A stretch of 12,882 bases of DNA, taken from contig CAYPNT010000085.1 of NCBI GenBank assembly GCA_964412235.1, positions 1 to 12,882 of the forward strand, in the 5' to 3' direction. This stretch comes from JAYZQT01 sp964412235. GTDB lineage: Bacteria > Pseudomonadota > Alphaproteobacteria > MPNO01 > UBA830. Below the pieces are notes generated by a model. It was given only the letters and a program-made list of their open reading frames with translations. It did no database searches and was not told the origin of the DNA. Positions 1-7,115 of this stretch are shown piece after piece (the stretch's first letter is position 1; each line of letters opens with the position of its first letter). A program made the position numbers and the translations under genes.

Positions 1-756
1 CAGGTAGCTACTCACTCTCAGCTAGCATGGGTTTTTAATTGTGTTGCGCGGCTCGGGTGGTTAAATCGGATGACCCAGTTTAAAGAAAAGGCGGGCAGTC
101 AACGTGAAAATGCATCAGTGGGTTTGTACGCGTACCCGAATCTCATGGCTGCTGACATCCTAGCTTATAAGGCGACCCATGTACCGGTTGGTGAAGATCA
201 AAAACAGCACTTAGAACTTACCCGAGATATTGCGCAAAAATTTAACAACGATTTTGGTGTGGAATTTTTTGTTCCTGTTGAGCCGCTTATATTAGGGGAA
301 GCCACACGCGTTATGAATTTGAGAGATGGTACAAAAAAAATGTCAAAATCGGACCCTTCCAATCTAACACGGATTACTTTCTCCGATAGTGCTGAAGAGA
401 TTTCTAAAAAATTCCGTCGTGCTAAGACAGACTCAGATGTATTACCTTCGGAGCCTGCAGGACTGGAAGGCCGCCCGGAGGCAGCAAACCTCGTAGGCAT
501 TTTTGCAGCGTTGGAAGGGCGAACGTCGGCAGAAGTTCTCGCCGAGTTTGGCGGGCGGGGTTTTGGAGACTTCAAACCGGCACTCGCTGATCTTGCAATC
601 GAAAAACTTGGTCCAATTTCCGATGAAATGAGGCGTTTAATGGCTGAGCCTGATAACATTGACCAGATATTGGCTGAAGGGGCAGAGCGTGCCCGTGCAA
701 TTTCTGAACCTGTTTTGCGAGAAATTAATGAAATCGTGGGCTTTATACATCGATAA
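1..756 (+). CDS. trpS: Tryptophan--tRNA ligase, 3' part (5' end outside window)
   Basis: Class I aminoacyl-tRNA synthetase that charges tRNA-Trp with tryptophan in the cytoplasm. The reading frame is open from base 1 and ends at TAA 754-756, giving 251 visible residues. The frame is already TrpS-like before the first in-frame ATG at 70 (LAWVFNCVARLGWLNRMTQF), so that ATG is internal and the true start lies upstream of the window. Family hallmarks are the SLGLYAYP-like stretch (VGLYAYPNLMAADIL), GEDQKQHLELTRD, and the KMSKS signature for ATP binding, encoded at 337-351 and followed by DPS. The C-terminal half looks like an ordinary helical anticodon-binding region and is complete. The next gene starts 80 nt downstream on the same strand. 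The HIGH-like motif and N-terminus cannot be seen. Confidence 0.97.
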   Translation, partial: QVATHSQLAWVFNCVARLGWLNRMTQFKEKAGSQRENASVGLYAYPNLMAADILAYKATHVPVGEDQKQHLELTRDIAQKFNNDFGVEFFVPVEPLILGEATRVMNLRDGTKKMSKSDPSNLTRITFSDSAEEISKKFRRAKTDSDVLPSEPAGLEGRPEAANLVGIFAALEGRTSAEVLAEFGGRGFGDFKPALADLAIEKLGPISDEMRRLMAEPDNIDQILAEGAERARAISEPVLREINEIVGFIHR

Positions 757-836
757 ATGAATAAAACTAATCCTTAGTTGTGCTCTTCAAAGGGTTGCGC
801 CAACAATTAGAAAACTAAAAAAGGTTAACGTTATCC

Positions 837-1757
837 ATGCAGATTTACCTGCCAATTGCGGAAATCTCAGTTGATGCACTCTTGCTTTTAGGGTTGGGCG
901 GCATGGTTGGTTTCCTCTCGGGTATGTTTGGCGTTGGAGGTGGCTTTCTTATGACACCACTCCTAATTTTTATTGGCGTGCCACCCGCAGTAGCGGTTGG
1001 CACCGAAGCAAACCAGGTGGTGGCGGCCTCCGTGTCTGGAGCGCTCGCGCACTGGAAGCGGGGTAATGTCGACGTAAAAATGGGTTTTATACTCCTGATT
1101 GGAGGACTGATCGGTTCCTCGCTAGGTGTTTGGTTGTTCACCTTTCTTCGTGGAATAGGTCAAATAGACTTTGTTATTTCCGCGTCCTATGTACTTTTTC
1201 TTGGGGTTATTGGCATCTTGATGGTTGTCGAGAGCGTTCGGTCATGGTTTCGGTCTCGTAATCCCAAGGCACCGAAACGCAAACTGCATTATCATAACTG
1301 GCTGCATGGGCTTCCGTTTAAAATGAGGTTTAGACGGTCCAAACTCTATATAAGTGCTCTATTGCCACTTACCATAGGTATTTTTGTGGGAGTTTTGGCC
1401 GCGATAATGGGCGTTGGTGGCGGCTTTGTCATGGTCCCAGCAATGATTTACTTACTGGGTATGCCTACCTCTGTAGTGGTGGGCACTTCATTATTCCAGA
1501 TTGTTTTCGTGACAGCCAACGTCACATTTCTTCAGTCGGTTAACAATCAGACTGTGGATATAGTGCTGGCTATGTTATTGGTTGTTGGGAGTGTTATTGG
1601 TGCTCAGTTTGGTGTTCGCGCGGGTGCACGTCTTCGCGGCGAAGAGGTTCGTGTTGCTCTCGGAATTATCGTTCTTGGTGTCTGCGGAGGAGTGGCTTGG
1701 TCCCTATTTGCATCCCCAGAGGATATTTACTTACTTGGTTTGGGCCCAAGGCATTGA
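837..1757 (+). CDS. TSUP (TauE/SafE) family membrane permease
   Basis: 306-residue polytopic inner-membrane protein of the TSUP family (formerly DUF81), whose characterised members export sulfite, sulfoacetate or related organosulfur anions. The two-fold internal repeat typical of the family is plain: GMFGVGGGFLMTP (about residues 29-41) recurs as AIMGVGGGFVMVP (189-201), each followed by a P-x-x-V-x-VGT-type segment. About eight hydrophobic segments can be drawn, with a basic, presumably cytoplasmic loop at about 136-169 between the halves. That loop seems typical of the subfamily paired with TIGR02186 proteins. ATG 837 is preceded by AAGG at 821-824, a rather long spacing. The stop codon overlaps the next start by one base (TGATG), implying translational coupling. 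The substrate cannot be read from the sequence; sulfite or another anion is an inference from the family. Confidence 0.9.
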   Translation: MQIYLPIAEISVDALLLLGLGGMVGFLSGMFGVGGGFLMTPLLIFIGVPPAVAVGTEANQVVAASVSGALAHWKRGNVDVKMGFILLIGGLIGSSLGVWLFTFLRGIGQIDFVISASYVLFLGVIGILMVVESVRSWFRSRNPKAPKRKLHYHNWLHGLPFKMRFRRSKLYISALLPLTIGIFVGVLAAIMGVGGGFVMVPAMIYLLGMPTSVVVGTSLFQIVFVTANVTFLQSVNNQTVDIVLAMLLVVGSVIGAQFGVRAGARLRGEEVRVALGIIVLGVCGGVAWSLFASPEDIYLLGLGPRH

Positions 1758-2494
1758 TGAAACCGTTGGCTCTCACAATGTTAATGGCGGTCTTTTTCTG
1801 CACACCTATGGCTAAAGCCCAACGTTTAGTGGCTGATCTTTCAAGTAAAGAAGTTGCTATCACGACAGGTTTTACTGGGGCCCAACTGCTTCTATTTGGT
1901 GCTACCGAGGGCTATGGGGACGTGGTTATTAAGGTGGTGGGCCCGCGGCGTGACGAAATTGTCCGTCGTAAGGAACGGGTGGCTGGGATGTGGGTTACCG
2001 GAAAATCCGTTATATTTAATGACGCACCGGCGTATTATTGGATGGCCGCTTCAAAGGAGCTCGACAAAATAGCCTCACCTGTTGTGTTAAACGACCTTCA
2101 ATTAGGCCTCAGGAGGCTCAAGCTTTCCTCAAATTCGAGTGAGTCGACAAAAGAAATTCTTAACTTTCGTAAGGCGCTTGTTAGAAATAAAAAGCGTCTA
2201 AACTTATATAGCCGCGATGTTTCCGATATCAAACTTGTTCGTGGTGTTTTATTTAGATCTTCTGTTCCGTTCCCGGCTAATGTCCCGGTAGGAGAATATC
2301 TCGCGACAGTATATTTGTTTAAGAATGGAAAACTAATTCGCCAGGACACTACCCCGGTCACTGTAAAGAAGGCGGGTTTAGAAGCAAAAATTTTTAATTT
2401 TGCTCATGACCAAGCGCCATGGTATGGGGCAACTGCTATATTAATAGCCTTAATAGCCGGGTGGTTGGCCGGGGTGGTTTTCAGAAAGGCTTAA
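1757..2494 (+). CDS. TIGR02186 (Alph_Pro_TM) envelope protein, partner of TSUP permease
   Basis: 245-residue protein of unknown function matching the alphaproteobacterial TIGR02186/Alph_Pro_TM family as I remember it (RLVADLSSKEVAITTGFTG near the mature N-terminus; VVRRKERVAGMWV-like core). I chose ATG 1757 over the ATG at 1697. It overlaps the permease stop by one base, has AAGG at 1748-1751, and begins directly with a signal peptide (residues 1-21, ending AKA). A long, mostly polar domain follows, presumably periplasmic. One hydrophobic helix lies at about 222-242, followed by RKA, giving a C-terminal membrane anchor with a short cytoplasmic tail. Family members are usually adjacent to a TSUP permease, so it probably acts as a periplasmic-facing accessory subunit of that transporter. 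That role is inference; no catalytic motif is visible. Confidence 0.88.
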   Translation: MKPLALTMLMAVFFCTPMAKAQRLVADLSSKEVAITTGFTGAQLLLFGATEGYGDVVIKVVGPRRDEIVRRKERVAGMWVTGKSVIFNDAPAYYWMAASKELDKIASPVVLNDLQLGLRRLKLSSNSSESTKEILNFRKALVRNKKRLNLYSRDVSDIKLVRGVLFRSSVPFPANVPVGEYLATVYLFKNGKLIRQDTTPVTVKKAGLEAKIFNFAHDQAPWYGATAILIALIAGWLAGVVFRKA

Positions 2495-2496
2495 TT

Positions 2497-3036
2497 ATGA
2501 GTGAAAAACATATTGCCTCAGAACCCGAACTCGACAAAATCGTTGATCGTGAAAGATCGCGCGGAAGCGGCCGCACAGATCGTATTTTTTTGTGCGTTGT
2601 TGACAACACAACCGAGTGCAGAAATGCTATTTATTTTTCGGCTCGTCGCACAATGCGGGCCGGCGGCTCACTCGGCTTGCTTTATATTCTAGAGCCTGCG
2701 GAATTTCAGCATTGGATGTCTGTGGAGAAAAAGATGCGCGAAGAGGCCCGCGAAGAAGCAGAAAATTTTCTCAAACAGTATTCCTCTCAAGTTCAAGGGT
2801 GGACCGGTGATACACCTATACTTTATGTCCGGGAGGGGAAACCGGCGGAGACGATCTTGGCATTGATAGAGGAGGAACCTCGTATTTCCATACTCGTGCT
2901 TGGCGCAGGAACAGATAAAAAAGGCCCGGGCCCCCTCGTCAGCTCTATTGGCGGTAGGATGTCAGGAAAATTCCCGATACCGATAACAATCGTGCCTGGC
3001 AATCTTAGTCAGGACCAGCTCGACATGCTCACTTAA
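2497..3036 (+). CDS. Universal stress protein (UspA family)
   Basis: 179-residue cytoplasmic Usp-domain protein. The fold pattern is visible: a first beta strand RIFLCVVDNT (29-38), a helix over CRNAIYFSARRTMRAGG, the second strand LGLLYILEP, a charged helix (MREEAREEAENFLKQ), then REGKPAETILALIEE, and the late strand ISILVLGAGTD before IPITIVPG. The nucleotide-binding loop near 136-155 is only a loose version of G-x2-G-x9-G-S/T, so ATP binding is uncertain. The chosen ATG (2497) has AGAAAGG just upstream and starts 2 nt after the previous stop. An upstream ATG at 2419 would run into the TIGR02186 gene and is unlikely. In many alphaproteobacteria a usp gene follows trpS directly; here two envelope genes lie between. 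Its specific role is unknown. Confidence 0.87.
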   Translation: MSEKHIASEPELDKIVDRERSRGSGRTDRIFLCVVDNTTECRNAIYFSARRTMRAGGSLGLLYILEPAEFQHWMSVEKKMREEAREEAENFLKQYSSQVQGWTGDTPILYVREGKPAETILALIEEEPRISILVLGAGTDKKGPGPLVSSIGGRMSGKFPIPITIVPGNLSQDQLDMLT

Positions 3037-3053
3037 TTTTAGGGTATTTTATT

Positions 3054-4070
3054 GTGCTATCAAACACCTGGTATTTTGGACTTACCTCTACCGAGCTACC
3101 AGTTGGTCGACTTCTGCGTCGTGAGTTTTGTGGTGAGCCCATAGTATTCGGGAGAACGAAGGTTGGACAAGTTTTTGCGCTTCGCGATTTGTGTCCACAC
3201 CGCGGTGTCCCGTTGTCTGAGGGCAGAATATCTGGAGAGGAATTGGAATGCTGTTATCATGGTTGGACCTTCAATGCTAAAGGTCAATGTACCGGTATTC
3301 CTGCTCTTGTCGACCAAACCGCTGTTAGCCTTGAGAAGATTGCGACCAAAGTTTTCCACGTAAAAGAAACCCAAGGCGTTATTTGGTTTTGGTTTGGCGA
3401 CGGTGATGGAACTAACACACCCCATCCAGTAATACCCGATGTGGGGGATAGATGTCCTCGAATAGCGCACTCACTGGAATTTCCTGTTAATATTGATCAC
3501 GCAGTAGTAGGTCTCGTAGATCCGGCACATACGCCCCACGTGCACGAATCATGGTGGTGGCGCAGGCCTGGAAAAAGACATGAAAAAGTAAAGAATTTTG
3601 AACCCACATCCCTCGGTTTCAAAATGACGGCTCATGATGCAGCAAAAAATTCAACTTTATACCGGATCATTGGCGGTTCGCCTGAAGTCGATATCACCTT
3701 CGCATTGCCGGGGGTTCGAATAGAGCGTATCCGTGCTGGTCGAAATTATTATTGTGGGATGACGGCTTGCACGCCAATTAACGAAAATAATACCTTGACC
3801 ACTCATCTTATGTGGTGGTCGATGCCATGGTTAACACTTATAAAACCGGTCATCTGGCCCTTCGTAAGGTCGTTTCTCGGACAAGACCAAGCAATTTTTG
3901 AGAAACAGGCCCGAGGGCTACGCTGGGATCCCGTACTGAGGCTGAATGGCGACCCCGACCAACAGGCTATGTGGTATTTCAAGATCAAAAACGAGTGGGA
4001 CCGGTCGGCGAGGGCTGGTAGGCAGTTTGTTAACCCTCTACAAGAAACGACGTTGCGATGGCGGACATGA
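3054..4070 (+). CDS. Rieske non-heme iron oxygenase, alpha subunit (VanA-like)
   Basis: 338-residue oxygenase of the Rieske/mononuclear iron type. The [2Fe-2S] Rieske site is C47-P-H49 and C66-C-Y-H69-G-W. The catalytic iron site is D156-x2-H159-x4-H164, in NIDHAVVGLVDPAHTPHVH. A late QDQAIFEKQ segment resembles the place where the carboxylate ligand sits in the family. Length and layout fit the single-component vanillate-demethylase or ring-hydroxylating class, which needs a separate reductase; none is encoded in the window. The start is GTG 3054, with AGGG at 3041-3044. The gene begins 17 nt after usp, so co-transcription is likely. Substrate unknown: aromatic ether, sterol or hopanoid-like lipids and heterocycles are all possible. 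Family call is firm, function open. Confidence 0.92.
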   Translation: MLSNTWYFGLTSTELPVGRLLRREFCGEPIVFGRTKVGQVFALRDLCPHRGVPLSEGRISGEELECCYHGWTFNAKGQCTGIPALVDQTAVSLEKIATKVFHVKETQGVIWFWFGDGDGTNTPHPVIPDVGDRCPRIAHSLEFPVNIDHAVVGLVDPAHTPHVHESWWWRRPGKRHEKVKNFEPTSLGFKMTAHDAAKNSTLYRIIGGSPEVDITFALPGVRIERIRAGRNYYCGMTACTPINENNTLTTHLMWWSMPWLTLIKPVIWPFVRSFLGQDQAIFEKQARGLRWDPVLRLNGDPDQQAMWYFKIKNEWDRSARAGRQFVNPLQETTLRWRT

Positions 4071-4125
4071 TGATGTCTTTAATTTGGAATCTGTTGGGTT
4101 TTGTAAAATGAAGTGCTTGAAGCCA

Positions 4126-4131
4126 TATAAT
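4126..4131 (+). promoter_or_regulatory. Possible -10 element upstream of the glucosaminidase gene
   Basis: A perfect TATAAT lies in the 197-base gap between the Rieske gene and the glucosaminidase gene. The nearest -35-like hexamer, TTGTAA at 4101-4106, gives a 19-nt spacer, which is long. The region is A+T rich, so a chance match is quite possible. No convincing terminator for the preceding operon was seen in the same gap, and nothing in it looks like a gene. Confidence 0.22.
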
Positions 4132-4267
4132 AACACCTTGTTGATTGAGTGATGAAACACTATCTAAAGTTAGATGTTAAAAATTCCCACGCTAAAACCA
4201 GACAATGATAATCTTATAAAATTTAGTCGCGTTCCCTGTATTAAATGCTACGGAAAAGGGAAACTTT

Positions 4268-5272
4268 ATGTGTAAGTTTTTGGGAACCGTCGGTGGGTTC
4301 AGACATTGGGTGTTAGAAGTTGTGAAGTCAGGCATTGTTTCCATATTAATCATCGGTGGCATGATAACTAATGGAAAATCCATGATTATAGCTGAAAATA
4401 TTTCCATGGCTTCGTCAAAGGATGCAATACTCTTGACGCTGGGCGGCCTTGAGGCCCAAGAGACGGTTAGTGAGGGATCTGAAAGTTTTACTGGTCTAAC
4501 CTCGCTTAAACCGATAGGGGACGTCTTTGGGAATACAAGAAGGCATTATAACAAACAGCGCCTTCTTTTTGTTCGAGCATCTTCTGGTGACGAGAAACTA
4601 CCAGAAGTTGTGCGGCGTAAAACGGGGTTTATAAGGTTCATATTGCCCTTAATACAGAAAGCAAATGAGCTCATTCGTAGAGATCGCAATAGGATTCTTG
4701 ACCTCAGACAAAGAACAGAACGTGGTTGGGCGCTGTCCCCGGCTGACGGCACCTGGCTAGCTTCTATTGCCGAACGTTACGGTACGCAAAAGATAGATAT
4801 ACGCGAATTATTGGTTCGGGTTGATATTGTTCCCCCATCTCTTGCTATCGCACAAGCAGCAGAGGAAAGTGGATGGGGCACATCGCGATTCGCCATCGAG
4901 GGTAATGCCTTGTTTGGGCAAAGGATCTATAGGCCAGGCAATAACGGTATGGTTCCCCATAAACGGCCCAAAGGAAAAAGTTTCAAGGTTCGTGCCTTTG
5001 CTCAGTTAATTGATGGTGTGAAAGCTTATGTACATAACCTGAACAGCCATTTTGCTTACAAGAAATTTCGAGAGCAGCGTGCAGAGTTACGAGCAAAAAA
5101 AAGAGAAATTAGTGGTTATTTGCTTGCCGGGACGCTGACACAGTACTCCGAAAGAGGCAGTGACTACGTTAATAGTATTCGGTTGATAATACGTGCGAAT
5201 GCGCTCGGGTTTTTTGATAGTGGAAAACTATGGCTTCCAGAATTTATAGATCTACGAAGCCCGGATACGTGA
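4268..5272 (+). CDS. Bax-like glucosaminidase (GH73-type), membrane-anchored or exported
   Basis: 334-residue protein with an N-terminal hydrophobic segment (about 20-34) and a C-terminal Bax/FlgJ-type endo-beta-N-acetylglucosaminidase domain (about 180-318), which would cut glycan strands of peptidoglycan. The diagnostic segment is LAIAQAAEESGWGTSRFA (192-209); E200 is the likely catalytic acid by family analogy. It is followed by EGNALFGQ, by a conserved FKVRAFAQLIDGVKAYVHNLN stretch (about 239-259), and by TQYSERGSDYV, all typical of Bax-like proteins. The N-terminal 70-180 region is charged, low in hydrophobics and unassigned. ATG 4268 has AAGGG at 4256-4260 with 7-nt spacing, an excellent ribosome site. 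The gene ends only 4 nt from the stop of the convergent deacetylase. Localisation (signal anchor versus cleaved peptide) is uncertain. Confidence 0.88.
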   Translation: MCKFLGTVGGFRHWVLEVVKSGIVSILIIGGMITNGKSMIIAENISMASSKDAILLTLGGLEAQETVSEGSESFTGLTSLKPIGDVFGNTRRHYNKQRLLFVRASSGDEKLPEVVRRKTGFIRFILPLIQKANELIRRDRNRILDLRQRTERGWALSPADGTWLASIAERYGTQKIDIRELLVRVDIVPPSLAIAQAAEESGWGTSRFAIEGNALFGQRIYRPGNNGMVPHKRPKGKSFKVRAFAQLIDGVKAYVHNLNSHFAYKKFREQRAELRAKKREISGYLLAGTLTQYSERGSDYVNSIRLIIRANALGFFDSGKLWLPEFIDLRSPDT

Positions 5273-5276
5273 GGGC

Positions 5277-6308
5277 CTATTGGGCGGTCACATAAAATTG
5301 AGTACCGTACCAGCGCCAACGGCCAGAACGGGTCCTCATCGTGCAGTTAATACGAGTTCTACCAATTGAAAATGCACTTTGAAAACGTATTTCCACACGG
5401 GCTCCAAGTGTTTCTATGTTAACTTTGCCTTCGGTCGGAGTGTAACAAGCTAATTTGTTCAACCTAGTGGCAGCAATGCCTTGGACGGTGAATCCTAGCG
5501 CGGGTGGATTGTTGCTGGCTGACAAAAGCGGATCAGAGGGTGAAAGGTCAACTATCGGTAGCGGTAGGGCATTTATTGCTAGACGAAACCTGCTTAAACT
5601 TCCGTAGTTTTCATTCATTGAAAATCTGGGCAGATACATCATATTTGCGGCGGGATGGATAACACCCGAATGTTGGCCAAAACCTATTTTAAATCCCGCT
5701 GCTTTTGCTGTTTTTCCCACGGCGAGACTATATTCTCCATAGGGGTACGCAATTATATCTGGGGTCGATCCCAATTCTTTTTTAAACCGTTGATTAGATA
5801 ATATAAGTTCATTTTTATTTACTTCAGCACTTGATTTTGCCATGTGGAGGTGTGTGTGTGTTTGGCTACCGATCGTAATACCCGCTTGTTTTAACTCTCT
5901 GATTTGGTTCCAATTCATGTATCCGTTGATATTACGATCGACTGGTTGTGTTGGGATAAACAAAGTGAATGGTAGGCCCGCTTTTTTCAAACGAGGAAAT
6001 GCTTCTCGGTAGACTGATAGAAATGCATCATCAATTGTTATAGCTACCGTTTTCTTAGGTAACGGTTGAGCAGATTCTATTCGGTTGAAAATTTCTGGAA
6101 GAGGTAAAACAGTATATTCGAGCTTTTTCAGCTCTGACAAATGTGCTTCAAATTGCTCGATCCGAATATTAGTAGAGGGGTGAGCACTTTCGCCGAACCT
6201 GTGATATTGTATAACTACCGCTGAATGTGAGGCCATTGCAAAATTCTGGATGCTCGGTAAAGCCAGCATAATCAATAGGTAGTAAAAGCAAGTACCAATG
6301 CGTGTCAT
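5277..6308 (-). CDS. Secreted polysaccharide deacetylase (NodB/CE4 fold) with extra C-terminal domain
   Basis: 343-residue exported protein. The N-terminus (residues 1-26, hydrophobic core YYLLIMLALP, ending AMA) reads as a signal peptide. The deacetylase domain (about 30-230) shows the NodB motifs: TIDDA (D93, D94) in place of TFDDG; a histidine-rich H151-T-H153-L-H155 metal motif; and YPYGEY (188-193). It starts VVIQYHRFG, as in CE4 proteins that remove N-acetyl groups from cell-wall or exopolysaccharide GlcNAc. After residue 258 comes a separate domain of about 85 residues with cysteines C288 and C322 and an aromatic end (GRWRWYGTQFYV). It looks beta-rich and may be disulfide-bonded or sugar-binding, which is inference. 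It lies 182 nt downstream of the dipeptidase on the same strand. The ribosome site (CAGGTT) is weak. The substrate is not determined. Confidence 0.88.
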   Translation of the reverse strand: MTRIGTCFYYLLIMLALPSIQNFAMASHSAVVIQYHRFGESAHPSTNIRIEQFEAHLSELKKLEYTVLPLPEIFNRIESAQPLPKKTVAITIDDAFLSVYREAFPRLKKAGLPFTLFIPTQPVDRNINGYMNWNQIRELKQAGITIGSQTHTHLHMAKSSAEVNKNELILSNQRFKKELGSTPDIIAYPYGEYSLAVGKTAKAAGFKIGFGQHSGVIHPAANMMYLPRFSMNENYGSLSRFRLAINALPLPIVDLSPSDPLLSASNNPPALGFTVQGIAATRLNKLACYTPTEGKVNIETLGARVEIRFQSAFSIGRTRINCTMRTRSGRWRWYGTQFYVTAQ

Positions 6309-6490
6309 ACAGAAACCTGTATACTTTTTTAGTCATAAACAAATTCTAGCAGTATTAAATTAATATCGTGCGTAGGTTATCGGCACATTTTTGAGGTACT
6401 CCTTTTTAAATCTTTAGGTTAGTTTTTTACTTGTTTTTCTCAGCAGGTGATTAGTTTTCTTTAAAATGTCGTATATATAGTGGTTCACTA

Positions 6491-7042
6491 TTACATCATT
6501 GGCTCCGGTAATGAAGCATCGCTTAATAGGTCATAAGCCTTCGGATCAAAAAGCTGGTAATGCCACCACTCATTTTTATAGAAATCCCATCCAGCCGCTG
6601 TCATGATGCCTAACAGTGTGTAACGGTTTTGCTGTGCTTCCGGACTTATGGAAACACTACCGTGATGTGAAAGCGGAGTGAAGGCGTCATATTCGGTGCC
6701 CATCTCCAATACCTCGTCCTTGGTATTGATGAGGGTTAGATCAACGGCAATACCCCGAGAATGAGGGGACCCCTTTCTAGGGTCGGCCAGGAAGTTTGCA
6801 TCGGGGGTGTGTTGCCACAAAACGAATTGCGCTTCAGTTGGTCTAAAGGCGTCGTAGATCTTGAACCTTAAATTTTGTTGTGCTGCTAATCGAATGGCTT
6901 TAGCAAGAAGCTCTGCCGCTCTCGGGTGCAAGTAGCACCCAGACCGCTTATAAACTTTGGAGCCCGTAAAATTCTTTGATGTGGCATAAATCATATCAAC
7001 GGCGACATCAAAGTTTGGGGTTAAGATTTCAATTAATTCCAT
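6491..7042 (-). CDS. D-Ala-D-Ala dipeptidase (VanX/DdpX family)
   Basis: 183-residue zinc peptidase that would hydrolyse the D-alanyl-D-alanine dipeptide. The zinc-binding signature S92-P-H94-S-R-G97-I-A-V-D101 and the catalytic E158-W-W-H161 are both intact. R67 in YDAFRPTEAQ matches the transition-state arginine of VanX. Length is close to E. coli DdpX (193). There is no signal peptide, so it is probably cytoplasmic, where such enzymes recycle D-Ala from cell-wall turnover. No VanH/VanA or dipeptide-transporter genes are adjacent, so glycopeptide resistance is not suggested. ATG 7042 (minus) has AAGGA four bases upstream (plus-strand 7047-7051). It is divergent from tsaB across 73 bases and may be co-transcribed with the downstream deacetylase despite a 182-base gap. 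That gap is A+T rich and holds no recognisable gene. Confidence 0.93.
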   Translation of the reverse strand: MELIEILTPNFDVAVDMIYATSKNFTGSKVYKRSGCYLHPRAAELLAKAIRLAAQQNLRFKIYDAFRPTEAQFVLWQHTPDANFLADPRKGSPHSRGIAVDLTLINTKDEVLEMGTEYDAFTPLSHHGSVSISPEAQQNRYTLLGIMTAAGWDFYKNEWWHYQLFDPKAYDLLSDASLPEPMM

Positions 7043-7115
7043 CTGGTCCTTTTCATAAGATCTATCATAAAGTTGTCACGACGCTATAAAAATATCTCTG
7101 CGGAATTTAAACAAT

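Noticed and set aside
765..779. AACTAA-TCC-TTAGTT inverted repeat after trpS as a terminator
   Set aside because: The stem is six A+T-rich pairs with no following T-tract, so it would be too weak to end transcription.
845..1141. Minus-strand ORF of 98 codons inside the TSUP gene, and similar long opposite-strand ORFs at 198-659, 3096-3470 and 7076-7414
   Set aside because: They are antisense shadows of well-supported genes, with no recognisable domain or ribosome site and proline/serine-rich composition typical of reverse frames.
6309..6490. Small gene or RNA in the gap between dipeptidase and deacetylase
   Set aside because: A+T-rich sequence with an AAGGAG followed by a three-codon frame only; no stable hairpin or conserved RNA pattern was recognised.
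6491..7042. Vancomycin-type resistance operon
   Set aside because: Only a VanX/DdpX-type dipeptidase is present; there is no D-lactate ligase, dehydrogenase or sensor pair. Gram-negative species use such enzymes for D-Ala recycling.
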